Assembly: GCA_015680905.1 (NCBI GenBank)
Contig: CM027377.1
Location: forward strand, 7,898,501 to 7,962,500
Direction of reading: 5' to 3'
Source of the DNA: Coptis chinensis
Taxonomy: Eukaryota; Streptophyta; Magnoliopsida; Ranunculales; Ranunculaceae
Length of the DNA: 64,000 bases
In this document: positions 35,231-47,917 of the stretch, piece after piece
How the letters are laid out: each line of letters starts with the position of its first letter
How positions within the stretch are numbered: the first letter of the stretch is position 1
Made by a program: the position numbers and the translations under genes
The notes under the pieces: model-generated
Told to the model about the DNA's origin: nothing
What the model saw: the letters and a program-made list of their open reading frames with translations, nothing else
Database searches by the model: none

Positions 35231-35949
35231 CTTATAGTTTTTATTGCCTGTTTCAGAGAACATTTCAAACCACTTATCATAAAAACTGCATCTTAGCACC
35301 AAAATGAGCCTTATTAACGCTTATTATGAAGACTCAAAGTTACTATAAAAAAATGCTGAAAAAAATCAAAATCAAAGTCAAAGGTCAAAGGTCAATGCCT
35401 CTACACAAGAAAATTGAAAGTCATGTCCTTAACTAAGAAGACTAGAGATGAATGGCCTTGATACAAAAGAAGACTTGCTCAAAACCTAGCTTGGTCAAGA
35501 AGAGAGAAAAAAACAAAAGGAAAAACATAAAGCAAACATGGTGAGGTGTCTTAATTGTAGAGGGAGAGGGCAGCATATCAGTCTTTTGTAAAAGTAGGGG
35601 TATAAGAACCTAAAATTAGGATGAGATAATACACCTAGACTTATTCTAGTGTCGTAGGAGTAGTATATGATTTATTTTCAAGTCATTTACATTTAAGTTT
35701 TGTTTTACTTTTTGTTCTTCAATTCACCTTTTATCTTTCAAGTTTGTGTTTCAATTATTCAATTAAAGTTTTTCCTTCCAAGTTTATGTTTCAATCTTCA
35801 CTCAAAGTTTTTTCTTTCATCAATCAATTTGTTTAATTTAAGTTGTTCATTCAATACAAGTAGAGCCATAAAAAAAACAAGTCCTAAAGCTAATAATACT
35901 ATCTTGTCTTCTTCACAACTCCCACCAATCCATCTTCCAAACAATCTAT
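35231..35949. other. No gene recognised
   Basis: This AT-rich stretch probably belongs to the Mutator-like element to its right. It includes near-repeats of tttcaa(g/t)tt(t)(a/g)tgtttcaa around 35,735-35,800. Confidence 0.4.
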
Positions 35950-38900
35950 GGTGAACCTCATCAATATCTTTGAACTTACCACTTATACTAAAACTTCAGT
36001 TTACTAGAGCATATGTTGATCAACATGGTGATGATGTGTCACTTAAAGAAGTTATAACTCATGTGATCAATATGTATATATCAGTTACATGGGTTCTCTG
36101 AGGGGTGAGAGGGACTTCATTTTGCACTACAATAGCTTTTAGGCCAAACTTTTACCTGGGAAAATAAAGTATTCTAACTTTAGAGGTGGCACACAAAGTC
36201 AGTCAGTTATAGATGGTGATGAGATGTGTTACTTATATATGATTAAGGAGATTATGAAACATGTTGGGGATGCACTTATTTCATGTGTTAAATACATCAG
36301 TAGAGGGAACTTGTGTTCATTCAAGTCTGATGGAAAAATGTTGTCAATGTGGGATCTAATCAAGGCTAAGAGAGAGATAAGAAGTACCACTTATTTGTGT
36401 CCATAATTAATGTTGACATCACCAAGCCTCCACATGCATAAAACCCAATCCATTTGAATCCATTAACTAATGAGCCACATAAAATCCCACTTTACCTTTT
36501 CCCCCTTCCCTATCTACTCTAAACTCAGCAACCACTGTTGTTACCACTCCAAAATCAGTTATCACTCACAATGAAGTGAAGAAATCCCCTAGATTAAACG
36601 CTCTTTCTCCAGTACTACCAAATATCAGTTTTAAGCTGAGAAAATCCCCTAGACTTAACCCTGTTATTCATTTATATGAATCACCTCCCACCACTATCAA
36701 AGCAACAAAAAAACTTCAATTTTGTACTCCAGCCACAAAGGTTAGGGTTGAGCATGTTAGTGAAGTTGAGGTTGAAGAGCCTATTAGTGAAATTAGGGTT
36801 CAGTCTGATAATGTGGATCCTGTGAGTACTCAGGTTGAAGAGATTTTTTAGAGTGGCATGGCTTTTGAAGATTTATTTGACAATGAAGTTGAGGAATTTG
36901 ATATTGGAGTTAGTGAGGATGATGAAGCTGATAGGGTGCTTGAAGTTGGGGATATATTTGGCCCTTATGTGGTCATCCAGAATGGTTATGTAAGTGCTGA
37001 ATCATCTGACTCTGAAGATGGAGAATTTATCCCTAATGATGATAGTGACAATAGTAATGATGTGGATCCTAACTTGGCTGATTCTGAAGATGATGATGGT
37101 GATGATGAAGTTAGGTTTTTTGTTAAATTGGCTAAGAACCAATATGAAGCTGAAGACAATGAGAGAAATGAGGGCCAAAGGAGTATAGTGGTTGGTATGT
37201 AATTAGTTGCTGGGATAGAGTGGAAGACATATAAGGAATGTAGGTAATTCATGAAGGATTTGGCCATTGATCAAAAGTTTACTTATCACCATATCAAAAA
37301 TGACAAACAGAGACTGGGGTTAAGATGTAAGGATTTTGAATGCAGGTGAAGGGTGTTTTGTGGTTTGTTAGGTAAGCATACTTTCAGTTTGTACCTACTC
37401 ACACTTGTGAGGCTAATGGGAGTAACAAGTATGATCAAGCCAAGACCCCTTGGGTAGTTGATAATTTAGAAGAATATGTGAGAGTTCATCCAAATTTGTC
37501 ACCAAAGGACTTCATGGCATAAGTGCTCTATGAGTTTGGGGTTGATATTTCATATTGGACTGCTTGTATAGCAAAGTCTAGAATGCTAGAAAGGATTAAT
37601 GGAAACTATGAAGAGAGTTACACTAAGATATCTATACTAAAAACAAAAATACTGAAAAGGAATGAAGGATCAATTGCAAAGTGGTACAGACATGGGGAAA
37701 TAGGTGAGTTTGTTGGATTGTTTTTGGCCTATAAGACATCATTGAATGGATTTTAATGGATGTAGACCTATCATTGGTCTGGATGGTGCATTTCTTAAAG
37801 GCAAGTATGGAGGTTGTGTGCTGAGTGCAATTGGTCTAGATGCAATGAATAGGCTCTTTCCCCTTGCTATCTACATATGTAAAGGTGAAGATAAGTTCAC
37901 ATGGAATAAGTTTTTACTCAATCTGAGAGCACATGTGTAAGACCCCTATTTTCTATTTACATTATTTTTCGTAACAATATTTAGTATGTCTGTATTTGAT
38001 TGTATTTTTCTGGTCAACGTGCTAATATGTGGGTTTGACTTTTGATAGAAAGAGAAAGGAGGGAATACCAAATAGTAATTTCGAATAATGTTAAGATAGG
38101 AAACTATTATTTGAATTTTGAATGTTGGGTATAGATTATCTTTAATTTTCGGAAAGTTTTAAATCAGAAGGAAACAAGATAGTAACATAAGGAACTTAAT
38201 AGATATAGTACTTTTAATAGAAAATAACATTCCATAGTTTTGATATAAGAATATTTAGTAAAATAGGAAGTTGAGCTAAATATATGGTGTCTACGAAGAA
38301 AGGAGGTTTTTCTCAAAAACACAAACAGCACACTCAAGCAAAAACGAAGAAGAACGGCGGATTTTGCGAGCTAGTTGGGATTGGTTCTCGCGTTGTCGTA
38401 TTCGATATTTCTTTTTCCCGATAACACAGGAGGTGAGTAGTTCATTCTTCATTTTCTCGTATATAGACACAGACAACTTTACTGTAGAACCATGTTTCGT
38501 TCATTTTTCATTTTCTTCTCTTTTCTCTTCAACAATTATTCTTATTGTTAGTGTTTAAAACTTGTTAGATTATAGGACTATCAAAAAAACTCTTAGGTGG
38601 TTATTAAGGGAGGCGCGAGCCCCAAACCTCTGTCCTGTAAATGGTTGAATGGTAATACTGTGATACTGTGGTGGTGTTGTTGTTTTTTTTTTTTGAACTG
38701 CTATTTTGTATTGTGGGTTGGTGGTTTGATGAATGGTGGTAGTGGGGAGTTTGAGCGTGGGTTGAAAGCTCCAAGAACATTAACGGCGGTCGGATCTGTG
38801 ATTTGAGAAGGATTGCGAAAACTGAAAATTTGGGGTCGCTTAGTGAAGTAAAGTTGTGGGGTTTTTCACCCACACAAATTTCGCTGAGTTATTTGTGGGT

Positions 38901-41900
38901 GGTGTGTGAAGGATTTTTGGGGGTGGTTGGAAGCTAGCGGCTGTTGCTGCGAAGGGGATGACCGTGAAAGCAATCTAGTGCTCCCTGTCGCTGTGTAATT
39001 TTTTTAGACTTGGGACTAATTAGTTGGGCCGGACCATATCAGTTTTTGGTTTGGGCCGGTTTAAAAAGGTTTGTGTGGGCTGGTCCTTAGAAGGCTAAGT
39101 GGATCGGATAGTATTCTTACTATTCTTATATCTGTTGAGTTTAGATAATTTCAAGTTGGGCCAGATTAGTTTATGGGCCGGGTTAAGGCTTAAGTTATTG
39201 AACCAGGCCAGTTTAGCCTAGACGATTAGGACCAGGGTTTGAACTCTTTTTAAATATGGGTTTGGGTAAGGACCGGTTGGGATGACCACTGGTTAGGACC
39301 ATTGACTGTTGGGTTGATTGTTGACCCGTTGACTGTTGACTTTTTCCAAAATGTTATAGATTGAATTTTATGGACCAATCCGATGATAGGATGTTGGTGA
39401 CACTTTCAGAAACTTGTTTGTCAGTATCTAATATAGATTTGACGTTGATCTTGTGTGAATATTGACACGTGAAGAGAGGGAAATTTTAAGATGCATAGAT
39501 ATATACATTTGAATAAATTACGTAACGAAAATCCTAGAACCTAGCTACCACAACTCATGTCATTTGCCCCGTGTGCGCAGTAATTTGATTGGCCCTTCGG
39601 GCGCTTCAAGAAATCTGAATGGCCCTTCCGGGCGAGTGAATAGTGGCTTGATTATCTCGTTCGCAAAACTTTAGAACGAGACGCGCATGACTTTTATGCC
39701 GAATAGTGGCATTACTTATATAATGGCTTTCGTGTGAAGGTTACCTGTTGTGCGGCATCTCGCTCAGGGTAGTTACGCACGGAGTGGTTCATTATGTAAG
39801 GGGAGGCATGCGGATGTACATGTTCGGCGTTGGGTAACGATTGTGGTAGCTAGAAAAACTAGATAAAACATAAAGACGACGTGTTACTAGGGACACTTGA
39901 TAAAGGTTACTGCCATAATATTTTCCTCAGGTGTGGTTATTGATTTAAGACTTTCAAGTTAAGTTTCATTTTTTGCTATGATTATTACAAATTGCTTGCA
40001 GGAGAGTGGGTTAAACTAATTATTCTTGCAGAGAGGACCCACTCTGCGATAGAGCATGCACAAAGGTAAGTACTAGGCTGCCATAAGTTATTTACTCTTA
40101 GTTAGAAGCTAAGGTGCCTTTATGAAGGAACTAACTACCTTAAGCTAAGGCGCCTCGGTGGAGGAACTACCTGCCATGTAAAGAATGAAATATTATGTAT
40201 ATCTAAATGGTTTTACTAAGGCTACTCATACCAGCATTATTTATAATGTTGACCTGATTTGCATGTTTGCTAATCGGGTGTGTTCTTATATGAACATAGT
40301 CGATCAACCTGGACAGGGTTAGCTGATGTTCGAGAAGGGGGCGTGCTGCTCGTGATTGATGTTAGCATTTATTTTTAATAAAATGTCGTTTCATTTTTCC
40401 TCAGAGATGTAGTGGAATTTGTTGGGGACATATGTTTAATGTATTTTTTTTTCCGAATTCTTAAGTGAAGAAGTTTGTAACTTACTTTTGACCACAAGTT
40501 TCCATAATGATGAGTGATTGTTTTGAGTATTTTATTGTTTAGTTTTCCGCGTGTGTTATTATTCATTAGGGTTATGATATAGATTGGGTTTTGAGGTTGT
40601 TGTCACATCTCGGATATCGAGGAGTCGGATATCATTTATATTATCTGTTTTATCGAAATTCGGGGTGTGACAACATGTGAACAAACATGCAGAGAAGCTT
40701 ACATTTATCTCAGACAGGCATAAATGACTTATAGAAGTTGTTCATGTAAACTTTCCTAAGTCTAATCACAAGTATATTTTTATGTGTTTTTATGTTTTAC
40801 ATTGTTCTTAAACTGCTAAATTACATGACAAGTATTAACTTTTGTGTACTTTCAATGCTTAGGTTTTGTTTTAGACATATGTATAAGAATTTCATACAAA
40901 CTTTTAAGGGTGACTACTTGGAAAGTTTGAGTTGGGGTGCAGCAAAGTCATATAAACTAGTGGAACATGAAATGTTTATGGATCAGTTGGAGGAGGATGA
41001 ACCTGATGCAAAGGCGTGGTTGGAAAGAGAAGCCAAAAGTACTTGGACTAGATCGTATTTTGACTACACAACAAAATGTAATGCTATAACCAACAATTTT
41101 GGTGAGCCATTTAACTTATAGATTCTAAAGATTAAGGATAAACCCCTCATTAATTTTATAGACAAGTACAGTTTAGCAGTGATGGGGCTATTGCATGATA
41201 GAAGGAGAGATGGATTATAATGATTTGATTCAAGCTATTGTCCTCATCATTAAAAAGCTTGAGACGAAGTCCACTAGGTACAAGACCCATGGTGTGTCAC
41301 CTACTTCATATTGTGCCATTAACATCAAGAGTGATTGATAAGAAGTTTATAATTGACTTGGTTAAGCAAAAATGCACCTGCATAGTTTGGCAAATGACTG
41401 GGGTACCATGTGTTAATAGTTATAAAACAATTCAGACCTTCCAAAGAAAGTTGGGCCAAGTTAGTCTCATTTAAGTTTTGTATTTGTCAATTTAACTTAT
41501 AATAAAGTTGCATACTGATGACTTGGGGGATATGCAGGTACTGCAGTCCTTATTACCATGTCAATACATTTAGGGCAACTTATGTTGGTTGGATATTTCC
41601 CTCTGACAATGAGGATGAATGGGGCAAGGTAGAATGTTTTACTAAGTTTACTTGTTATTTAGTATATTATAGTTATATATTTACAGGATTTTGACTTACA
41701 GGTTATGCCTGGTGATGAGGCTCTACCTCTAACCATTGAAAGGAAGGCTGGAAGACCTAGAAAACAAAGGATAAGAGGTGATAATGAAGAGAGAGCAACA
41801 AGCAAGAAGGAAATGTATAAAATATAAGGAGACAGGGCACAATAGTAGGACATGTCCTCATGGTAAGAATGAAAATAATAGAAAGAAACAAAAGACAACT

Positions 41901-42377
41901 AACTGCAATGAAGTTGAAAGTGGGGTAGAGGCTGGAGGTGAAAATGTGGAGGCTGAAGGTGAACATGTGCAACAACAAGAAGAATAAGAACATCAAAATC
42001 CTAATGTTAATGATATACCTAGGGCACCTAGAGGTGGTACAAGGGGTGGTAGGGTGCACAATGTGGACCAACAAAATAATTTTGAAGTTGACAATGTGCA
42101 AGAGAATGAAGGTGAAGGGAATAGTGGTGCTAGAGGTGGAACTAGAGGTGGCAGGAGAGGTGGTGCTAGAGGTAGAGCTAGAGGTGGTAGGAATGTGCAT
42201 GAGAATGAAGGAGAAACTGGTAATGTTAATTTGGACCAACAACAAAATAATTTTGAAGTTGGGAATGTGCAGGAGAATGAAGTTGAAGGAAATGGTGGTG
42301 CTAGAGGTGGCAAGAGAGGTGGTAAACGCAATGGTAGAGGATTAGGCTGGTGGATTGGGATTGATGAAGATGCATAA
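35950..42377 (+). pseudogene. Mutator-like (MULE) transposase, decayed and split by a solo LTR
   Basis: The coding blocks run in order. N-terminal segments (about 35,950-36,400) are followed by a Ser/Pro-rich and very acidic region (36,576-37,200) and a MuDR-type DNA-binding block (KTYKECR ... LGLRCKDFEC, about 37,220-37,350). The MULE transposase core then has PIIGLDGAFLKGKYGGCVL (37,763-37,820) and FISDRHK just after the LTR. Next come CFRHMYKNF (40,870) and a SWIM finger (KCTCIVWQMTGVPC) whose last His reads Asn, then a zinc knuckle with its second Cys changed to Tyr (KCIKYKETGHNSRTC) and an RGG-rich tail (42,130-42,330). Many stops and frameshifts. The LTR at 37,936-40,672 interrupts an otherwise continuous stretch. 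Terminal inverted repeats were not found. Confidence 0.85.
37936..40672. mobile_element. Solo LTR (2.7 kb) inside the MULE
   Basis: The element begins TGTAAGACCCCTATTTTC and ends TCGGGGTGTGACA, a TG...CA pair with inverted-like ends. It is flanked by the perfect 5-bp repeat ACATG (37,931-37,935 and 40,673-40,677). There are no coding domains. It contains gcgc/gggc-rich motifs (cccttcgggcg, about 39,593) and a long AT region. Removal restores the reading frame of the MULE transposase across the junction. A related element begins at 62,958. Confidence 0.85.
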
Positions 42378-42776
42378 ACACCCTCCACACCAAGACCATA
42401 AACTCTTACCCCTGTTGTCAGTGTGTATTTGACTCAATCCCAGCCTCAGTACTTATGATCACTTGCATTGTATTTGTAGACAATGACTGCAGTACTTTTT
42501 GGTGTCCTCTTATGTTGGTTATGATACTATGTATATTAAACTCGGTTATGGTACTTTGTTTGGTTTGTTTTGAGATGATGTAGGTTAGTTATGATGCTTT
42601 GTAGATTTTGTAGCATTTCATTGGTGTTTCATTGCTCTGACTTGCTGAATGAATGAAGAAATACATTTTGGTGATTTATTGATGTGTTAAATGGAAGAAA
42701 GTTCATATTTATTCATGTAGAGTAGTATTGATTAGGGAACACTACTGATTACAATAGGAAACTGATCCCGTCTTAC
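42378..42776. other. Non-coding, MULE 3' flank
   Basis: T/G-rich sequence between the MULE frame and the minus-strand zinc-knuckle ORF. No feature was recognised. Confidence 0.4.
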
Positions 42777-43430
42777 TCACTCACACACATTTGCACAAGT
42801 GTTAGGTAAATGACATTGATCACATAGGTGACACTCCTTGCAGAGAGGAAATTGTTCCTTGCACAGTTGACAGACTGAAACAATCACCTCTTTGTTGGTG
42901 TATATCTCCTGCACAGCCCTACAATAGTTCACTGAGCACTTCAGATACTTGTTTTCTAGTGTACCCATTTCATTATACTCTATAGCCACACGCATAAAGC
43001 CCCAACAAGGTGCATTTGGGCAGTGAAGACCAATGTAAGGGCATTCTGAAGCATAATGCCCTTCTTCTTTGCAAAACTGACAGACCTGTAAAACATAACA
43101 ACATATCAGTGAATAGTCCTAATTGTGTTTTATATAATTAGCCTTTTGTCCTACCTGTTATATGTATATTTAGTGTTTGGTCCTTCAGATCCACCATTAA
43201 TGGATAGAAATAAGATTTCAAAACTTACTTTTGATGGAGAGAAAACTGCAACTGAAGATCCACCCATCTCAGTTTTGAGTATTTCGACAGGATGAATGGG
43301 TACTTTACTTGTTGGTTGACAAGTTTGAAGACAAGATGTATAAGATGACCATTTTATATAGGTGAAATAAGAACACAAGTACCAATGACTAGTTTATTGT
43401 GCTTGTTGGATGGATCTTGGGATTTGGCCT
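42777..43430 (-). pseudogene. Cys-rich CCHC zinc-knuckle protein, probably broken
   Basis: Two exons are suggested: about 43,430-43,229 and 43,085-42,777, with a clean GTAAGT...ACAG intron. Exon 2 encodes CQFCKEEGHYASECP (C-x2-C-x4-H-x4-C knuckle), then repeated CxxC pairs (VCQLCKEQFPLCKECHLCDQC). Exon 1 carries MGGSSVAVFSPSK before the donor, but upstream the frame changes after a stop near 43,375, so no complete start is seen. It is next to, and opposite in orientation to, the MULE transposase. It could be the second gene of the element or a captured host fragment. Confidence 0.5.
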
Positions 43431-44070
43431 TTTTCATTTGATGATCTAAATTAAATAAAAAAACAATCACGTGAAAGACATACTCAAGGTACTATTGCCA
43501 TTTTGGAAAATGCTAGCATATATCCACTTTGGGCCATTTGCCAAATTCACAATCAACTCAAAGTCAACTAACTGCCGCTGTCAATTTGGGACTAAAGTTC
43601 AATAAACGATTAATTATGAACTAAACTCTAATTTCGTTATTAATAGTAGGACCAAAATGCAAAAATCCCAACTGAAAAAGGTTATTCGGCCATCTTCTAA
43701 CTTTTTAAATATGTTTAACTGTATCTTTAATTAGATTCACGCCAGTATGGGATTACCCCTGCTTCTATAAACTAAAAATTCAGCCACTTAAATTGCATCC
43801 AATTCATTTTATTATAAGGTATTTTGGATTAAAAATCTAGTTTACATACAGAAATCCATGAAGTAATGGGTAAATAACCATCAAACTAAAAGAATATTTG
43901 TGGAGAACTAGCTTGATCTTGGGTGGTCCAGCTTCATGATCAATATGTCAAGAAAAATAAATGAAATTAAAATAAATGAAAATGCATCCAACATGGCATA
44001 TCGGCATCAAACCACGGGAAAAAGAAGTTCAATCTCGGGGCTTCCTTGAAACTAAATAAATAAATAATAA
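43431..44070. other. Intergenic; right part duplicated at 46,670-47,060
   Basis: From about 43,680 the sequence parallels 46,680-47,060 (aaaggttattcggccatc, ggattacccctgcttctat, gagaactagcttgatcttgg). This marks tandem duplication of the small membrane-protein locus. Left of 43,680 nothing was recognised. Confidence 0.6.
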
Positions 44071-44151
44071 TCAAGTAGAGATATACCAGTACCACCAAGC
44101 ATAACAAACAATGATCAGAATTATATTTGATTTCTCACTATATATTCTTAC

Positions 44152-44424
44152 CAGACAAATCTTGGAATTAATTGGTAATAGGCACTTTAGCCAGATGATC
44201 CTGATCACAATCACGATTACGATCACCATACTCAACGGTAACAACAGAATCATTCCATCCATATTGTGATACACCCCTGCAACGCCAAGTAGGGCAGTCC
44301 ATACTGCTGCACTTGCAAGAGCAGTTCCTGCACCAGAACCTGTGGATGATTCTCCTCTTTTTTTCTCCTGATCATCATGATCTTGATCAATTCCTCCCCC
44401 CTGCCTACTCTCTGCTGCACCCAT
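44152..44424 (-). pseudogene. MGAAES-type small membrane protein, copy A (frameshifted)
   Basis: It starts with ATG 44,424 and matches the 21,291-21,536 protein through the hydrophobic segment. A one-base loss (gcaggggtg against gcatggggtg) then shifts the frame, and about 40 extra bases lie before the conserved end. The donor-like CTG|GTAAGAATA at 44,151 is preserved. No TDP2 exons lie downstream of this copy; transposon-derived sequence is there instead. Confidence 0.7.
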
Positions 44425-44779
44425 ATTGTAACCCTAACAAAGCCAATTAACCACCACACAAACAGCTAGTGATCAGTCAAAGTCCTAGTACTCTCACTTC
44501 ACTCAAGTGAGATTTATAGATTCTTTTTCCTATAAAGTTTACCAACAACCTTTATATTTGGTTCATGAACAGAGAGTTAGAGACTAGATTCGAAACTTTA
44601 CCTTATCATGTACGTAGCACATTGCCATACGCCATTTTTAAGACCTTATAATTGGTGTGTACGTAGTCTACGATAATTTCCACTGCATCCCTTCATTTTT
44701 GAAAATCTGAGTTGACCAGATGTCTTGACTTTGGTTCAATACATGAGTCTGTCTGTCTGTCCATGGAAACCATTAAATG

Positions 44780-45197
44780 AGGCTATCTACTTTCAAACAT
44801 CCAATAGTACATTGTTGCAATTCAGCTTGACTTAAGACCATAGTGTTTAATTTACTCTCTTTTTTTGGTGAAGTGTTTAATTTACTCTCAAGTGGAATAA
44901 GTAGAGAGTATATATAGATCTATTGGCAGCACCAAACTCGAGTCATGATTTCAAACCTTGTTACGTGAAGTTGTGAACACCAAACATGGTACTTATGTAT
45001 ATTGTTGATTTGATCAATAAGCAAGGCGTATCTTTTGGATAAACATCTCGTTACACGAACACTGTTCTTACCCAAAGAGAAGTTGGCATTATATGTGGAA
45101 AAACTACCTGAATAGCCCAAGTCATAGACACACCAAACTTGTTACACCCAGTTCTAAGTATGAATACATCAAGCATTCAAACTCAGAATAATTGTTG
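44780..45197. other. Duplication junction region
   Basis: 44,955-45,108 repeats the flank seen at 48,560-48,680 and 34,480-34,735 (accaaacatggtactta, gaacactgttctta, ctacctgaa). It then joins directly to the 3' side of TDP2 copy 2 (aagtcatagacacaccaaac, also at 19,577). The joint near 45,108 is the tandem-duplication breakpoint. Confidence 0.7.
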
Positions 45198-46612
45198 CTA
45201 GGTGCGGATTGTTAAGAGTAGTCCATAGTGGTCACTGGGCAGGACAGGTAGATTAATCTTCTTATTCCTACTATAAAAAACACCTGGGATGCAATCCTTC
45301 CCAATAATTTTAATGTTAACCAATCTGAAACCCTTCAAATTGCATAGAATTCGATCCAACCGCATTCTGATGATGTATGGATGATCCTTCAGCATTTCAT
45401 TCGACTCGGTATCGAAAGTGTTCCCTTCTTCTTCACCCTTCAGTTCAGTCCACGCATCAACCCATCCATCAGGGAGGGGGAATTCACCATCCTCCACCTC
45501 ATTCCAGTTCATGTCACCGCAGAATATGACATCATATGCATTCGAATACTTTTGGAGAATGGTAAGTGCCTCTTTGGCCTGAAGCAAACGCACCCTACTG
45601 AATAATTTATTTTGGCTATTAGGGTCATTGGGGTCAGCACGCCGGCTCTTGAGATGGCTAGTAGCAACCACTAGTGATTTGTTGCTCCCGACTTTAGTCT
45701 CAGTCACAGAAAGTTCTCTGCTCACCAAGGAATTGCGGAGGGGTGCAGTAATGACTTTGACTGGACGAAATTTACTCAACTGCAAGCCATCGATTTAAGA
45801 CAGTGATTAGAAGCATGTTTACATCAATCACTTGCGCAATAAAAAATATCAACATCAATCTTTATACATGTGTATTTATTCACTTTGTAATCTAACCGCC
45901 TTACAATGGGGTTGTTTCAAACATTTTTTTTGGCTTTTAGATTGGCTGTTTAACAGCAAGAGCATAGTTCAAGTCAGGATTCAATATCTACTGATAGATG
46001 AACAAAGAAAATAAATTAAAGATAATAGAAACATCACCAAGATGCAAAAATATTGTCTCTTGCTGGCCTCCTCTTCTGACATGGAACTGCAATAATCTCC
46101 CCACCAACTTGATTGCTGAAAAATCTTATATATATTTGGGGTGATTTCCTGCATGCATTTTGACAAGTTCAGCTATAAGTCTATAACCATTAGTGTAAGC
46201 ATCAAAAGGTCCACCTGCACAATCTGATGAATCCACATCCAAACTATGCCACGTTTATTTTTAATTTGGGTCTACTACAGAAGTTGTACTAATGTCGTAA
46301 ATTTTGTATTTAACTACAAATCTTGGTTATAAGATGTGACAATGAATTATGTAATTGTGCAATAACTAACTTTGTAGAATTAAAAATAGGCAAAACCTGG
46401 AAGCAAAGGAAGTGTGGAGAATGAAGTTGAATTAGTTCACCAATTGCTTCCATCCTCTTCCGAATCTCCACGTCTTCTCGCGAGCAAACGTTATAACTCA
46501 AAATCTTTAGAGTGGTATTGGTAGTAACTGGAATAGGCTGTACTATTGGGCTTGGAGTTGGAGTCGGTGAGTGTTCCAGTTTCCTCATTTCATTATCTAA
46601 CATATTAAGCAC
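45198..46612 (-). CDS. TDP2-like 5'-tyrosyl-DNA phosphodiesterase, copy 2
   Basis: This paralogue of 19,647-21,054 has three exons: 46,612-46,397, 46,148-46,038 and 45,779-45,198, with GT-AG borders. It would give about 299 residues from ATG 46,603 (MLDNEMRKLEHSPTPTPSP). Motifs are LSYNVCSRED (the usual Trp is Cys), CFQ|EITPNIY with the catalytic Glu, FCGDMNWNE with the Asn intact, PLPDGWVDAW and LPSDHYGLLLTI. An AG acceptor precedes GTG at 46,612, so an upstream exon may exist. The frame from the upstream MGAAES copy would not fit here. Zinc-finger exons of canonical plant TDP2 are missing. It would act in the nucleus on topoisomerase-linked DNA ends if expressed. Confidence 0.8.
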
Positions 46613-47094
46613 CTAGCAAAAAAAATAAAAATTAAAAATTAACATATTTAGGAACCAAAATGGGGAAAAAAAACAACTGAAAAAGGTTATTAGGCCATAT
46701 TCTATCTTTTTAAATATGTTTAACTGTATGTTTAATTAGATTCACTCCAGCAAGGGATTACCCCTGCTTCTATAAACTAAAAATTCAGCAACTTAAATTG
46801 CATCCACTTCATTTTATTTTAAGGTATTTTGGTTTAAAAATCTAGCTTACATGCAGAAATCCATGAAATAATGGGTAAATAACATCAAACTAAAAGAATA
46901 TTTGTGGAGAACTAGCTTGATCTTGGGTGGTCCAGCTTCACGATCAATATGTCAAGAAAAATAAATGAAATGAAAAGAAATGAAAAAAATATGGCATATT
47001 GGCATCAAACCACGGGAAACAGAAGTTCAATCTCGGGGAACTAAACAAATAATAATCAAGTAGAGATATACCAGTACCACCAAGCATAACAAAC

Positions 47095-47525
47095 CATAGT
47101 ACAAAATATCAGGATATGGGTATTTATCGATATTTAATTTCTGGATATGTATCGTGGATATATCCCCCTCTTTGGGGATATTTGACATTGTTTCACATGC
47201 AAATATCGTAGATATATCTAAAATATCGATAAATATCGTAGATATTGTAGATGTTTCTTGATATATCATGATACATTATTTATATTTATTTGAAATATAA
47301 TGGTAAATATTAAATAAAATTGTTATATACATAAAATATCGCCAAATATCTCCAAATATCGCAAAATATCTCCAAATATCACAAATATCAAAAACATTGT
47401 TAAAATATCACCGATATTTGTAGTTGTATATATCTCTGAACATATCGTGATATTTATATATCTTTTTATGAAATCCGGATAGATATCCCCAAATATCGCG
47501 ATATATCGGGATATTTTGTACTATG
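47095..47525. mobile_element. hAT-type MITE with perfect 16-bp inverted ends
   Basis: The 431-bp element begins CATAGTACAAAATATC and ends with the exact complement. It is flanked by the perfect 8-bp repeat TAACAAAC (47,087-47,094 and 47,526-47,533). The interior is dominated by AAATATC/GATATTT words. The paralogous locus at 44,095-44,115 and copy 1 (21,260) show the site without the element. Confidence 0.9.
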
Positions 47526-47575
47526 TAACAAACAATGATTAGAATTATATTTGATTTCTCACTCTATATTCTTAC

Positions 47576-47851
47576 CAAACAAATCTTGGAAATAATTGGT
47601 AATAGGCACTTTAGCCAGATGATCCTGATCACAATCACGACACGATCACCATACTCAACGGTAACAGCAGAATCATTCCATCTATATTGTGATACACCCC
47701 TGCAGCGCCAAGTAGGGCAGTCCATAGTGCTGCACTTGCAAGAGCAGTTCCTGCACCAAAACCCGTGGATGATTCTCCTTTTTTTTTTTTTTTTCCGATC
47801 ATCATGATCTTGATCAATTCCTCCCCCTTGCCTACGCTCTGCTGCACCCAT
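47576..47851 (-). pseudogene. MGAAES-type small membrane protein, copy B (frameshifted)
   Basis: It starts at ATG 47,851 (MGAAERRQGGGIDQDHDD). A poly-A tract on the coding strand (poly-T at 47,779-47,793) changes the frame in the Lys-rich segment. The donor-like TTTG|GTAAGAATA is at 47,575. It lies directly upstream of TDP2 copy 2, the same arrangement as copy 1. Confidence 0.7.
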
Positions 47852-47917
47852 ATTGTAACCCCAACAAAGCCAATTAACCACCACACAAGCTGTGATCAGT
47901 GATCACTAGTACCCATG

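Noticed and set aside
41757-42388. Ser/Thr- and Pro-rich minus-strand ORFs of 131-162 codons
   Set aside because: They are complementary to the Gly/Arg-rich tail of the MULE transposase; composition is explained by the opposite strand.
47564-47884. 106-codon minus-strand ORF read as an intact protein
   Set aside because: Comparison with the 21,291 and 44,152 copies shows a frame change at a homopolymer; only the first 20 or so residues are in the family frame.
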